DNA from: an uncultured Chloroflexota bacterium | Lineage (GTDB): Bacteria; Chloroflexota; Dehalococcoidia; Lucifugimonadales; CAJXCD01 | Assembly (NCBI GenBank): GCA_913051545.1 | Contig: CAJXCD010000005.1 | Coordinates: forward strand, 1 to 64,000 | Direction of reading: 5' to 3' | Length of the DNA: 64,000 nt | The notes under the pieces: generated by a model | Database searches by the model: none | What the model saw: the letters and a program-made list of their open reading frames with translations, nothing else | Told to the model about the DNA's origin: nothing | In this document: positions 52,985-61,773 of the stretch, in pieces | Layout: every line of letters starts with the position of its first letter | Position numbering within the stretch: the first letter of the stretch is position 1 | Translations under genes and position numbers: made by a program

Positions 52985-54400
52985 ATGTCTACTAGCGATC
53001 TCAAACTTATAGCACACTTAATGAGAAGAGCCGGATTCGGAGCAACTCGGCAAGAGCTCAAAGAGTTTGTATCCAAAGGGTATGAAAGTGTAGTGGAGGA
53101 TTTACTCCATCCAGGTGATCCCGAGAATCTCCCAGACGATTTAATCAGGAGATACCATCCAGACCATTCCGAGTTGAGGTTTCTGTATTCTGCAGCCGGT
53201 TACTGGCTATACCGCATGATCACTACTAGTAATCCACTCGAGGAAAAATTGACACTTTTCTGGCATGGACTGTTCGCAACCGGATACTCCAAGCTTAATC
53301 AAGCGAGATCATTATTAAATCAAATTGATATGTTTAGAGTAAATGGGTTAGGAAATTTCTCAGAAATTCTTTTGCAACTTTCAAAAGATCCGGCAATGTT
53401 ACTCTGGCTCGATAACAACGATAATCACAAAGGTGCCATTAATGAGAATTTCGGTCGTGAGTTACTAGAGTTGTTCTCAATGGGTATTGGTAATTACTCA
53501 GAGCAAGACATCAAGGAAGCTTCCAGGGCATTTACTGGGTGGACTCTTGGAAACGTGGACTATATGGCTATGCGAGCCAGTAAAGATTCTATCTGGCCCT
53601 ATGGAAGGATTGCCTGGCATTTTGAATATAGACCAGATGATCACGATAACGGTGAAAAAACTTTCCTGGGCGAAACTGGAAATTTTAATGGAGAACAAAT
53701 CATTGATCTAATTGCTAAGGACGAAGCAACAGCCAGATTTGTAAGTACTAGACTTTTTCAATTTTTTGCTGCTGACACGGTCGGAGAAAAAGAACAAGAA
53801 ACCATAGAATCCATGATGAAATCATACTTTGATTCTAACTACGAAATAAGGTCTGTCCTAAGAACTCTGTTCAATTCATCATATTTCAAATCCGAAAAAG
53901 CCAGATATTCAAGAATCAAGGGGCCTGTGGAACAAATCGTAGGAGCAATCCATCTAGCAGGCAGTTACTCTACACCAACTATAGGAATCGAAGAGGTGGC
54001 ACAACAGGCATTCTATATGGGGCAAGGCCTTTTGGAACCACCAACCGTTGAAGGTTGGCATGAGGGTGAAGAATGGATCGATAGCGGAGCCTTAGTCGAG
54101 AGAACGAATTTCGCATCTTCAGAGGTTGGGAATTTAGATAGTCCAGGTGTTCGAACTATGATCCAGAATATATGCACCAATAATGGTGGTTCGATGTCGC
54201 CTGAAACCGTGGTAGATAAGTGCTTAGATATGTTAGGGGCATTTGATGTGTCAGAAAAAACATTATCTGCACTTGTAGGTCATGTCTCCAGAAGTGGAAA
54301 TATAGACTTAAATGACAATGATGAATTTGAGAATTCAGAAAATAGGCTGGCAGAAGTGTTCAGGCTAATAACAGCCAGCCCAGATTTCCAGAGAGCATAA
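52985..54400 (+). CDS. DUF1800 family protein, second copy
   Basis: Paralogue of the gene at 50336, with shared blocks AHLMRRAGFGATRQEL, PDDLIRRYHPDHSE, LFWHGLFATGYSK, LLWLDNNDNHKGAINENFGRELLELFSMGIGNY, KDSIWPYGRIAWHFEY and EPPTVEGWHEGEEW. It is 471 aa, with no signal peptide. The copy lies 54 bases after the first NHL gene. Divergence throughout shows that the duplication is old rather than recent. Confidence 0.93.
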   Translation: MSTSDLKLIAHLMRRAGFGATRQELKEFVSKGYESVVEDLLHPGDPENLPDDLIRRYHPDHSELRFLYSAAGYWLYRMITTSNPLEEKLTLFWHGLFATGYSKLNQARSLLNQIDMFRVNGLGNFSEILLQLSKDPAMLLWLDNNDNHKGAINENFGRELLELFSMGIGNYSEQDIKEASRAFTGWTLGNVDYMAMRASKDSIWPYGRIAWHFEYRPDDHDNGEKTFLGETGNFNGEQIIDLIAKDEATARFVSTRLFQFFAADTVGEKEQETIESMMKSYFDSNYEIRSVLRTLFNSSYFKSEKARYSRIKGPVEQIVGAIHLAGSYSTPTIGIEEVAQQAFYMGQGLLEPPTVEGWHEGEEWIDSGALVERTNFASSEVGNLDSPGVRTMIQNICTNNGGSMSPETVVDKCLDMLGAFDVSEKTLSALVGHVSRSGNIDLNDNDEFENSENRLAEVFRLITASPDFQRA

Positions 54401-54442
54401 AAGTTCGGAATATATATTCAAAATACATATGGGAATAATCGA

Positions 54443-55471
54443 ATGCCAACATCAGCTGAGGAAAAGTTTAGAATCGAATATCTCAAAACCGTAGGAATAT
54501 GCAACAATGGATTTAGTGGTCGTGGATTTTCCAACCCCGTAGACATAGCTATCAATCCAGACAATCGTATATTCATCTTAAACCGTTGCGATCCTACAAG
54601 GCGCACTGCTATACGGATCGGCATATGTAATATAGAAGAGGACTATTTGGGCGAATTTGGTTATGGGTACGGAGATGGAGATGGCCAATTCGTACAGCCT
54701 ACGTGTATGGCATTTGACAAGCAGGATTTCCTACACGTAACTGATGAACATAACAATAGAGTATCCGTCTTTGACTCGTCCGGTAAATACGTCTCAAAAT
54801 GGGGAATTCCCGGAACCGGGGAAGGCAAGATTAATAATCCAGCTGGCATTGCATTTGATTCACAAAATTTTGGTTATGTTGTTAATCAGCTTGAGAATCG
54901 AATCCAAAAATTTACTTCGACTGGCGAATTTGTTATGGGTTGGGGTGAAGAAGGGTCAGGAACGGGTCAATTTAACAGACCCTGGGGAATAACAACCGAT
55001 GAAAACAATAATGTATACGTTGCTGATTGGAGAAATGACAGAGTTCAAAAATTCAGTAGTGAAGGCCTATTCTTAAAATCATTCGGTGATACGGGCGAAT
55101 CAGAGGGAAAATTTCAGAGACCATCAGACGTTGCAGTAGATAAGAACGGGAACATCTACGTTTCGGACTGGGGTAATGAACGTGTCCAAATAATAACAAG
55201 TACAGGGGATTTCCACACTACCCTTCTGGGTAGCGCCACTCCATCTAAATGGGCTAATGATTTTTTTGAATCTAATCAGGATGAACTGGTTGAACGTAAT
55301 AAATCTAATCTAAAACCAAATTTGCCACCTCACCTTAATTCTCCATATCACACTTCATCTCAGACTGAATCGTATTTTTGGGGTCCAATTGCAGTAAGCC
55401 TCGATAGTCAAGAACGGCTTTACGTTGTAGAAAGCAATCGTCACAGATTCCAAGTTTATTCTAAGGTTTAA
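54443..55471 (+). CDS. NHL-repeat beta-propeller protein, second copy
   Basis: Six NHL blades as in the first copy, such as NRPWGITTDENNNVYVADWRNDRVQKF, RPSDVAVDKNGNIYVSDWGNERVQII and AVSLDSQERLYVVESNRHRFQVY. It is 342 aa, with no signal peptide. It closes the second DUF1800-NHL unit. Both copies share a C-terminal linker pattern (SKWANDFFESNQDE... against SKWADEFMTANVDE...), which supports duplication of the two-gene unit as a whole. Confidence 0.9.
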   Translation: MPTSAEEKFRIEYLKTVGICNNGFSGRGFSNPVDIAINPDNRIFILNRCDPTRRTAIRIGICNIEEDYLGEFGYGYGDGDGQFVQPTCMAFDKQDFLHVTDEHNNRVSVFDSSGKYVSKWGIPGTGEGKINNPAGIAFDSQNFGYVVNQLENRIQKFTSTGEFVMGWGEEGSGTGQFNRPWGITTDENNNVYVADWRNDRVQKFSSEGLFLKSFGDTGESEGKFQRPSDVAVDKNGNIYVSDWGNERVQIITSTGDFHTTLLGSATPSKWANDFFESNQDELVERNKSNLKPNLPPHLNSPYHTSSQTESYFWGPIAVSLDSQERLYVVESNRHRFQVYSKV

Positions 55472-55586
55472 ATCAAACTATTTATACAACATAATAACCT
55501 CTAATAATCAACATTGTTTAGTAGGCTCTAGCATCGTAATCATGTATGACTTGGGTTTTGCCAGGGATGTTAAGGAGAGATAAAAG

Positions 55587-56603
55587 ATGCGAATAGGGAC
55601 TGGAAAATATACCTACGAGTGGCAAGAGGATTGGATTCAGTTCCCAAATCCAAAGAGTGCTAGCGAGGGATGGGCACACCACGGAGTGGTAGTAACCGAG
55701 TCCGGCAACATAATTACCCTGCATCACGGTGACATGAAAATAGTAACTTTCGACCCTGAAGGTGAATTGATAAATAGCTGGGATCTAGGATTGCAAGAGG
55801 CTCATGGCATGACTCTGGTGAAAGAGAACGGAGTTGAATATCTGTGGATAGCAGATAATGGACGAAAACGCACCCCTGAGACAGCCTATGAATACCCTAA
55901 TCCCGACGGGATTTACACTGGACAAGTAGTCAAGAAAACCCTGTCTGGTGACACAGTAATGGTTTTACCAAAGCCTCCATTACCCATATACTCCAATGGG
56001 ATTTATGCCCCCACTTGGGTTGCCATAAATGAGATTAGGAACGGAGGAAATGGTGATATATGGGTTACTGACGGTTACGGTCAAAATCAAATTCACAGGT
56101 TTTCTAAAGATGGTTCTTACATCAACAGTATAGACGGTTCGGAGGGGGAAGCGGGTAGATTTGATTGCCCACATGCCATTTTTATTGACTTACGTAAGAA
56201 TTCACATGAGTTGTTTATAGCTGATAGGGCAAACGGACGAATTCAAGTGTACGACCTTGCTGGTAAATTCATAAGGTGTTTCGGGTCAGAATACCTCACA
56301 AGTCCAAGTGGATTTGCCACCTATGAGAACCTCATGATAGTTGCTGAACTGCGTGCAAGGCTCACTATCATAGATACAAATGACAATCTTGTGACTTACT
56401 TAGGTGACAACGATGAGGTAGCTGATGTACCTGGGTGGCCAAATAATGTAGATGCAAATGGTTCGATCATCCCTAGCAAATTGTTAGAAGCCGGCAAGTT
56501 CAATAGTCCTCATGGTATGGCAGTAGACTCGAACGGAAATATTTTCGTAGCAGAGTGGTTAATTGGTGGAAGATTTGTAAAACTAGATTCTTCTACACCC
56601 TAA
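55587..56603 (+). CDS. Third beta-propeller protein (NHL/6-bladed)
   Basis: Predicted propeller with NHL-like blades: GWAHHGVVVTESGNIITLHH, LWIADNGRKRTPETA, DIWVTDGYGQNQIHRF, CPHAIFIDLRKNSHELFIADRANGRIQVY and SPHGMAVDSNGNIFVAEW. Recurrent histidines (AHHG, EAHGM, CPHA, SPHGM) resemble the metal-lined propellers of peptidyl-alpha-hydroxyglycine lyases. That suggests a lyase or metal-binding role, but it is unproven. It is 338 aa, with no signal peptide. AAGGAGAG lies upstream. It ends the block. Confidence 0.82.
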   Translation: MRIGTGKYTYEWQEDWIQFPNPKSASEGWAHHGVVVTESGNIITLHHGDMKIVTFDPEGELINSWDLGLQEAHGMTLVKENGVEYLWIADNGRKRTPETAYEYPNPDGIYTGQVVKKTLSGDTVMVLPKPPLPIYSNGIYAPTWVAINEIRNGGNGDIWVTDGYGQNQIHRFSKDGSYINSIDGSEGEAGRFDCPHAIFIDLRKNSHELFIADRANGRIQVYDLAGKFIRCFGSEYLTSPSGFATYENLMIVAELRARLTIIDTNDNLVTYLGDNDEVADVPGWPNNVDANGSIIPSKLLEAGKFNSPHGMAVDSNGNIFVAEWLIGGRFVKLDSSTP

Positions 56604-56615
56604 CAAAACACACGT

Positions 56616-57893
56616 CTATTTTATTAATGTCGAATCGGTATCTGTACTCTGATCATATCGATACCTGGCTATGCCAGGTATCAGTTTCCATATAAATAAT
56701 ACTGCACCGACGGCTACAAATCCGCCTATTATCATGGTGCCTCCAGCACCAATTAATCCTGACACTAACCCTACTTCAATCTGACCTATATTATTGGCTC
56801 CCATTGCCGCAAAATCTTTTGCGCCACTAGTTCTACCCAACAATTTATCTGGCGTAGTCAATTGAGCTATAGCTTGCCTCATTGTCATTCCTACAGCATC
56901 AGTTGCCCCAAGAAGACACACGATTACTAACCCAATTACAAAGACACTATTTATCCCGAATGCTATCAGTAAAATAGAGTAAGCTAATGTTGCTATTAAT
57001 ACTAACAAACCTTTACGTTGCATCTTTTGAGTAAAAAATACAGCAAAACTGCCAATAATCGCACCTGTCGAATTTGCAGCACCTAATAACCCAGTCCCAG
57101 TAGCTCCCAAACCATAAAGATGGTCAGCGAATATGGGGAAAAGAGTTCGATAAAAACTGACGGCAGTAACTCCAACGTCTAACAAGAAAAGTCCTGGTAA
57201 AAGTTGATGCCCCATTACGAAAGCATATCCTTGTTTAAGTGAAGACAAAGGAGCACGAATCGTGGTGCCATCAGATTCCCCTGATGCTTTTATCAAAATT
57301 GGAGTAACCATGGAAACTAATGCAACGATCGCTGTGGCAGCCAACGACGCAGTGACACCAAATCCCTCAAAAAGTTGCCAAAATATGAGTGGTGCTAATA
57401 TCGAAGCTCCTTGAAAACTTATTGTTTGGGTCGTAACAGCATCAACAATAAGATTTCTAGGAACCGTCCTAGGAAGCATCGCAGGTCTAGCAGATCCACC
57501 TAAAAGGTTAACGATACTGGATACACCAGTAACCACAAATATATGCCAGGGAACAAGCCAATTTCCGAAAGCCAGCACTGTTAGGACAATTAGTATAACA
57601 AACGAAATTCCCTGAGTAACTGCCATGAGTTTTTTGCGATCAATAGTGTCAGCTAAAGTCCCTCCGTAAAGTGCCACGGGCAACTGTATTAATTGAACAG
57701 CTCCTAGCAGACCTAGCTGAATTTCCGAGCCCGTCTCTTCATAAAGCCACTGAGCACTTATCAGGAGCCTTAATGTCATGGCTACAGACATCGACACACC
57801 ACTAACCCACAATAAGGTAAAATCACGGTGATGAAAAACCTGAAGTAGCCCGAAGTTCATACCTGACACCTTATTATTTAGGTGTGAATTCAT
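56616..57893 (-). CDS. MFS transporter (enterobactin exporter-like group)
   Basis: Twelve-helix major facilitator superfamily protein. Seen: HHRDFTLLWVSGVSMSVAMTLRLLISAQWLYEETGSEIQLGLLGAVQLIQLPVALYGGTLADTIDRKKLM, containing the loop 2-3 motif (GGTLADTIDRKK), then repeated Gly-rich helices. It is 425 aa. The N-terminal half resembles EntS/TetA-type exporters; the substrate cannot be predicted. It is convergent with the propeller gene (12 bases) and divergent from the methyltransferase gene. Confidence 0.87.
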   Translation of the reverse strand: MNSHLNNKVSGMNFGLLQVFHHRDFTLLWVSGVSMSVAMTLRLLISAQWLYEETGSEIQLGLLGAVQLIQLPVALYGGTLADTIDRKKLMAVTQGISFVILIVLTVLAFGNWLVPWHIFVVTGVSSIVNLLGGSARPAMLPRTVPRNLIVDAVTTQTISFQGASILAPLIFWQLFEGFGVTASLAATAIVALVSMVTPILIKASGESDGTTIRAPLSSLKQGYAFVMGHQLLPGLFLLDVGVTAVSFYRTLFPIFADHLYGLGATGTGLLGAANSTGAIIGSFAVFFTQKMQRKGLLVLIATLAYSILLIAFGINSVFVIGLVIVCLLGATDAVGMTMRQAIAQLTTPDKLLGRTSGAKDFAAMGANNIGQIEVGLVSGLIGAGGTMIIGGFVAVGAVLFIWKLIPGIARYRYDQSTDTDSTLIK

Positions 57894-58002
57894 AAGTAAT
57901 AATTAACCACGCAATTTGGTGTTAGCACAATCGAAAATTAACTTCTGAAACAACATACGTCAACAGTATAGTATTAAAACTATCAGATTAAACGGATTAA
58001 TA

Positions 58003-58680
58003 ATGTACGAAGTATGTCCTTTATGTTTGTCGATTGAAACCAAATTACTTTATTCATGGCATGAGAATCTCCCGAACCGTGATTTCCAACACTGCAATGA
58101 TTGTGATCTCGTTTTTGTCCCAACAAGATTTCATATTAGTGAAGAAGATCAATTGAAAAGATACGAATCGCACAATAATGACCTCAATGATCCTGATTAT
58201 GTAAAATTTTTGTCTCGTGTCCTGAATGAATTGAAGCCATACATAAAACCCGAATCTAATGCGTTAGATTACGGATCGGGACCCGGACCTGCCCTGGCAA
58301 AAATGTTACATTCAGAGGGTTTAACAGTAGATATTTATGACCCGTTCTTTCAACCCAATCGATCTGTGCTTAAGAAAAAGTACGACATAGTAACCTGTAC
58401 CGAGACTGCTGAACATTTTTCGAATCCAAGAGAAGATTTTCTCACACTAGATTCAATATTGGTTCGTGGTGGTTACCTAGGCATTATGACCAGCATGATA
58501 AAAAAATGGGATGAATTTCCCGAATGGTACTACCATCGTGACCCTACCCATATAAGTTTTTATAGCTTAAACACTATGGAATGGATTGCAGGAAACTTCT
58601 CTTGGGAATTGTATTCTCCAAGAGACCACGTAGTTCTATTTAAAAAAATGTATAATCGGAAGTTATTAATTCAAAAATAG
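58003..58680 (+). CDS. Class I SAM-dependent methyltransferase with zinc ribbon
   Basis: Predicted methyltransferase. Seen: an N-terminal CxxC...CxxC zinc ribbon (CPLCLSIETKLLYSW... FQHCNDCDLVFVP), the SAM-binding ALDYGSGPGPALAKML, and VTCTETAEHFSNPREDF, the usual 'E..EH' block after motif II. It is 225 aa. This layout is common in methyltransferases acting on sugars or small metabolites. An aldo-keto reductase gene follows after 18 bases on the same strand. Confidence 0.87.
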   Translation: MYEVCPLCLSIETKLLYSWHENLPNRDFQHCNDCDLVFVPTRFHISEEDQLKRYESHNNDLNDPDYVKFLSRVLNELKPYIKPESNALDYGSGPGPALAKMLHSEGLTVDIYDPFFQPNRSVLKKKYDIVTCTETAEHFSNPREDFLTLDSILVRGGYLGIMTSMIKKWDEFPEWYYHRDPTHISFYSLNTMEWIAGNFSWELYSPRDHVVLFKKMYNRKLLIQK

Positions 58681-58698
58681 ATGTACTGGAGCACATAA

Positions 58699-59748
58699 AT
58701 GTCAATTCCTAAATCTGGTTTACCTCCACACATGGTAAAGTTTGGCACCACCGACCTATGGGTATCGAAAATATGTCAGGGTACCGCATTTAGAAATATG
58801 CCCCGCTCGCCCGAAAATACTATCGGGCTAAAGGTATTACAACATTGCTTGGATGTAGGACAGAATTTTTTCGATTCGTCAAACGGGTATGGTATGGGAG
58901 GGGCAGAAAAACTACTTGGCAAAGCAATCGCTGGTCGTAGAAATGAGGCTGTAATCTGCACAAAATTAATAAGACACGATGTTACTGAATACACTAAAGA
59001 GGAAGATGTATTAGAACCAGCAAAATATTCTAGAGAACTAGTATTTAGTAATGTGGATAAATCCCTGAAAAGATTAGGCACAGAATATGTCGACTTAATT
59101 CTTCTACACCACAGAGATGGTGTTGATGATAGGCTAAAAAAATTGGAGCCTGGACCTGCAAAAAGAATAATGAGTATATCTGGAGATTCACCTCCTACTC
59201 CACCAGAGGAAATAGTAGACACAATGGATGCTCTTGTGAAATCAGGTAAAGCTCGTTACTGGGGGGTATCTGGGAGAAATACAGAGGAAGTAGAGGAGCT
59301 CCTAGATATAAGTTCCAGAAATGGGAAAGAGCCTGTCTCGTGTCTTCAAAATGGATATAGCCTTATCGGACGTGATTCAACTACAGAGGGTTTGTTTCCA
59401 CTACTCAAAAAAACTGGCTTAGGAGTTCAAGCTATTGGGCCACATTCTGCCGGCGTTTTAACGAAACCTGAAATCAAATCCTTCATAGATAATACATCCA
59501 ACCTACGACCCAAGCTTTCAGAATTAATAAATGTTGTAGACAAAGTTGCGTTGGAATTAAACGTACCAAGATCACAGATAAACGTAGCCTGGGTACTTTC
59601 ACATACTGAAATCACAACTTCTCTAGCAGCTGCTGAAACACCAGAGCATGTGAATGACAATCTGGCTGGGGCAATGCTTGAGATACCAGATAATCTTCTT
59701 GAGAAACTTAATGCTGCCAGTGATGAATTTATGGCACTAATAAATTAG
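58699..59748 (+). CDS. Aldo/keto reductase
   Basis: NADPH-dependent reductase with a TIM barrel. Seen: the catalytic tetrad Asp/Tyr in FFDSSNGYGMGGAEKLLG, Lys in AVICTKL, His in VDLILLHHRDG, and the C-terminal cofactor site INVAWVLSHTEITTSLAAAETPEHVNDNL. The 349 aa length is slightly long for the family, with an insertion around SISGDSPPTPPEE. The gene probably shares a transcript with the methyltransferase. The substrate is unknown. Confidence 0.9.
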   Translation: MSIPKSGLPPHMVKFGTTDLWVSKICQGTAFRNMPRSPENTIGLKVLQHCLDVGQNFFDSSNGYGMGGAEKLLGKAIAGRRNEAVICTKLIRHDVTEYTKEEDVLEPAKYSRELVFSNVDKSLKRLGTEYVDLILLHHRDGVDDRLKKLEPGPAKRIMSISGDSPPTPPEEIVDTMDALVKSGKARYWGVSGRNTEEVEELLDISSRNGKEPVSCLQNGYSLIGRDSTTEGLFPLLKKTGLGVQAIGPHSAGVLTKPEIKSFIDNTSNLRPKLSELINVVDKVALELNVPRSQINVAWVLSHTEITTSLAAAETPEHVNDNLAGAMLEIPDNLLEKLNAASDEFMALIN

Positions 59749-59821
59749 GTATAATAGTAAAGGTTGTCCATTTACGGTTCAAAATATTATTCAAATTACA
59801 TATACAAAGTCCTAAAAACTC

Positions 59822-59859
59822 ACTGGAATAGTTTTCGAGAGGTTCAAAACTATTCCAGT
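59822..59859 (-). terminator. 14-bp perfect terminator hairpin
   Basis: ACTGGAATAGTTTT (59822-59835) is the exact reverse complement of 59846-59859, with a 10-base loop. On the minus strand it starts at the stop codon of the resolvase-like gene and is followed by GAGTTTTTAG. On the plus strand, where the aldo-keto reductase ends 74 bases earlier, it could also act, but with no clear T tract. Confidence 0.65.
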
Positions 59860-60218
59860 CTAAATTCTTTGAACTCCACGAAACCACTTTCAACTTGATC
59901 CCTTATTGCTCGTTGACGTTTAGAAAATGTACTACTAGCCGTCTTAAACTCTATTAGTACAATTTTATCATTCTCAAATTGAATACCATCTATCGGAGAT
60001 CCAATAAATCTGAAATCCTGTGGATTCCAAGGATAGTTGGAAATAAAAGGCATAAATTGCTCACTCATCTTGCCATATCTCGTACTCAGACTTTGGTTGT
60101 TTGAGCGTGACTCCTTAAGATCTGAAGCAGCAACTCTCCACAATCTCCATACAATAAATAACGAGATGATTGCCAACAGTAGCGCTGTCGAAAGCAATAA
60201 ATACAAAGAATCAAACAC
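59850..60218 (-). CDS. Membrane-anchored Holliday junction resolvase-like protein
   Basis: Member of the family related to archaeal Holliday junction resolvases (PF10107 type). Seen: one N-terminal transmembrane helix (LYLLLSTALLLAIISLFIVWRLW), a coiled linker, then a PD-(D/E)xK-like core FIGSPIDGIQFENDKIVLIEFKTASS and KRQRAIRDQVESGFVEF. The start was set to GTG 60218, with CGGAGG seven bases upstream; the track start adds 18 residues. Length is then 122 aa. Whether these membrane-anchored relatives cut DNA is not established. Confidence 0.82.
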   Translation of the reverse strand: MFDSLYLLLSTALLLAIISLFIVWRLWRVAASDLKESRSNNQSLSTRYGKMSEQFMPFISNYPWNPQDFRFIGSPIDGIQFENDKIVLIEFKTASSTFSKRQRAIRDQVESGFVEFKEFRLE

Positions 60219-60363
60219 AAAAACACCTCCGAAAACATTTTGGCAGGCCCTAATTGAAGTCAAACACGCCATAGGTAGAAATTCAAACTGGCTTATAATA
60301 TTTTCTAGTCAGTCATTGACTCCAAAGTACACGAACCAACTAAAATTGTCACCTTAGGTAAAA

Positions 60364-61407
60364 TTGACTAGAGTTCAGCTAGATGTGATAATCACGCTGT
60401 CAGAGTCCGAAAAATATTACGTAAAATTAGGCTGCAAATTGGTAATTCCACTAAAATCTGAGATGAGTCGAGAATTTGAAAAATGCGGTTACGTGATACT
60501 CCGAGGGGTTCTAGACCCGATAGATGACCTTCAACCTGTTGCATCTGAGTACTCTAAACTCCTCAATTCCCTATCAAAAAAATGGTTTTCTGAAGGTAAA
60601 TTATCTAGTGAATATTCCGACTTATCCTTCGACAAACGTATATCTGCCGTCGCCTCTGAGATGGGTGGGGAATTCTATCAACCCTTCGACATATCTCTGC
60701 CTCAAAAAAATATAACAAACGACACCCCAATACATTTAGGGCCAGCCGTTTTTAATCTATTAAGAAATCAAAAATTATTAGATGCTGTCGAGTCTTTTAT
60801 AGGTCCAGAGATATATTGTAATCCAGTACAACACGTTAGAATCAAACCTTCTGAAAAGTGGCTAGACAACTCAGAAATAAGCAATCCCTCCATAGCTAGG
60901 ACTTACTGGCATCAAGATCAAGGAGTTATCACAGAAGAAGCAGATGAATCAGAAATACTTACGGTGTGGTTTCCAATGGTAGATGCTACAGTAGAAAATG
61001 GTTGCCTCCAAGTAGTTCCAGGAAGTCATAAAAATGGACTTGACATGCACTGCTTTACAAAAACTTCTAAAGGGATACCTGATGACTTTGTTGGAGATGT
61101 ACGTGTTCCTCTTCCTATGAAAGTAGGCGATGTCCTATTCATGAATAAGCTAACAAGACATGGCTCTCTTCCTAACTTAAGTGAGGATGTTAGGTGGAGT
61201 TTTGATCTTAGATACAATCCTATAGGTCAACCAATCGGAAGAAAATATTTCCCTGGTTTCGTCGCCCGCAGCAGGCAAAACCGAAATTCAGAGTTGCATG
61301 ACAGAAGCATATGGGAAAAAAAATGGCACGAGTCCCGATCAGCTCTATCTATAGGCCAATTGCCAAATTTCAACAGATGGGATCCGAATGATCCGGTATG
61401 TGCGTAA
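60364..61407 (+). CDS. Phytanoyl-CoA dioxygenase (PhyH) family protein, second
   Basis: Predicted Fe(II)/2-oxoglutarate oxygenase. Seen: FEKCGYVILRGVLDPIDDL, the iron-binding H-x-D in YWHQDQGVI, ENGCLQVVPGSHKNGL, the distal His in TRHGSLPN and the Arg in VRWSFDLRYNP. Beginning at TTG 60364 gives 347 aa; ATG 60463 (MSREFEKCGY) is an equally plausible start and would remove an N-terminus without family features. It differs clearly from the PhyH gene at 14052, so it likely acts on another substrate. Confidence 0.87.
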   Translation: MTRVQLDVIITLSESEKYYVKLGCKLVIPLKSEMSREFEKCGYVILRGVLDPIDDLQPVASEYSKLLNSLSKKWFSEGKLSSEYSDLSFDKRISAVASEMGGEFYQPFDISLPQKNITNDTPIHLGPAVFNLLRNQKLLDAVESFIGPEIYCNPVQHVRIKPSEKWLDNSEISNPSIARTYWHQDQGVITEEADESEILTVWFPMVDATVENGCLQVVPGSHKNGLDMHCFTKTSKGIPDDFVGDVRVPLPMKVGDVLFMNKLTRHGSLPNLSEDVRWSFDLRYNPIGQPIGRKYFPGFVARSRQNRNSELHDRSIWEKKWHESRSALSIGQLPNFNRWDPNDPVCA

Positions 61408-61505
61408 CTCTTCTGGCTCAAGAATACAAAGCCACTAACAACCATAAAGATCCTTTAACGTATAGTTTGTTATGAACCGTAGACCCGCCAAAAGAGGTGA
61501 TGATA

Positions 61506-61739
61506 ATGTCTTCGACAGAAAAAATGGTAGTCTACACCCACCCAGATTGCTCGTATTCTGATTCACTAAAGGAAACTTTGGACTCGTCTGGGATAGAATA
61601 TATTGAAGTGAATCTAGCACTTAACCCGGAGGAATGGAAAACATTAGAAAAAATTACTGATGGTAAACGTACGACGCCCGTAACAGTAGAAGGGGCTATC
61701 GTAACAGTGGGCTTCAACGGTTTTGGCTGAACTTATTAA
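61506..61739 (+). CDS. Uxx-star-type glutaredoxin-like probable selenoprotein
   Basis: Thioredoxin-fold protein of glutaredoxin size. Seen: MVVYTHPDCSYSDSLKETL with a CxxS redox site, TTPVTVEGAI (the cis-proline TPVTV), and VGFNGFG followed by UGA. The UGA (61728-61730) is followed by only two codons, Thr-Tyr, and then TAA, giving ...GFNGFG-U-T-Y-stop. This is the pattern of the Uxx-star family of glutaredoxin-like (seleno)proteins. A SECIS-like hairpin begins just after, and selB is in the window. The start was set to ATG 61506, with GAGGTGAT upstream. If UGA is a stop, the product is 74 aa; if recoded, 77 aa. Confidence 0.75.
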
Positions 61740-61759
61740 ATAGGACCGTCGGTCCTGTT
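61731..61759 (+). promoter_or_regulatory. Candidate bacterial SECIS element
   Basis: Downstream of the UGA at 61728-61730, AGGACC (61742-61747) pairs perfectly with GGTCCT (61751-61756) around the loop GTC. It is extended by a U-G and two A-U pairs (61739-61759). Seventeen bases separate the UGA from the loop, and the loop starts with G. Both match the general rule for bacterial SECIS elements. No T tract follows, which argues against a plain terminator. Confidence 0.65.
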
Positions 61760-61773
61760 AGCGTCCAATATCT

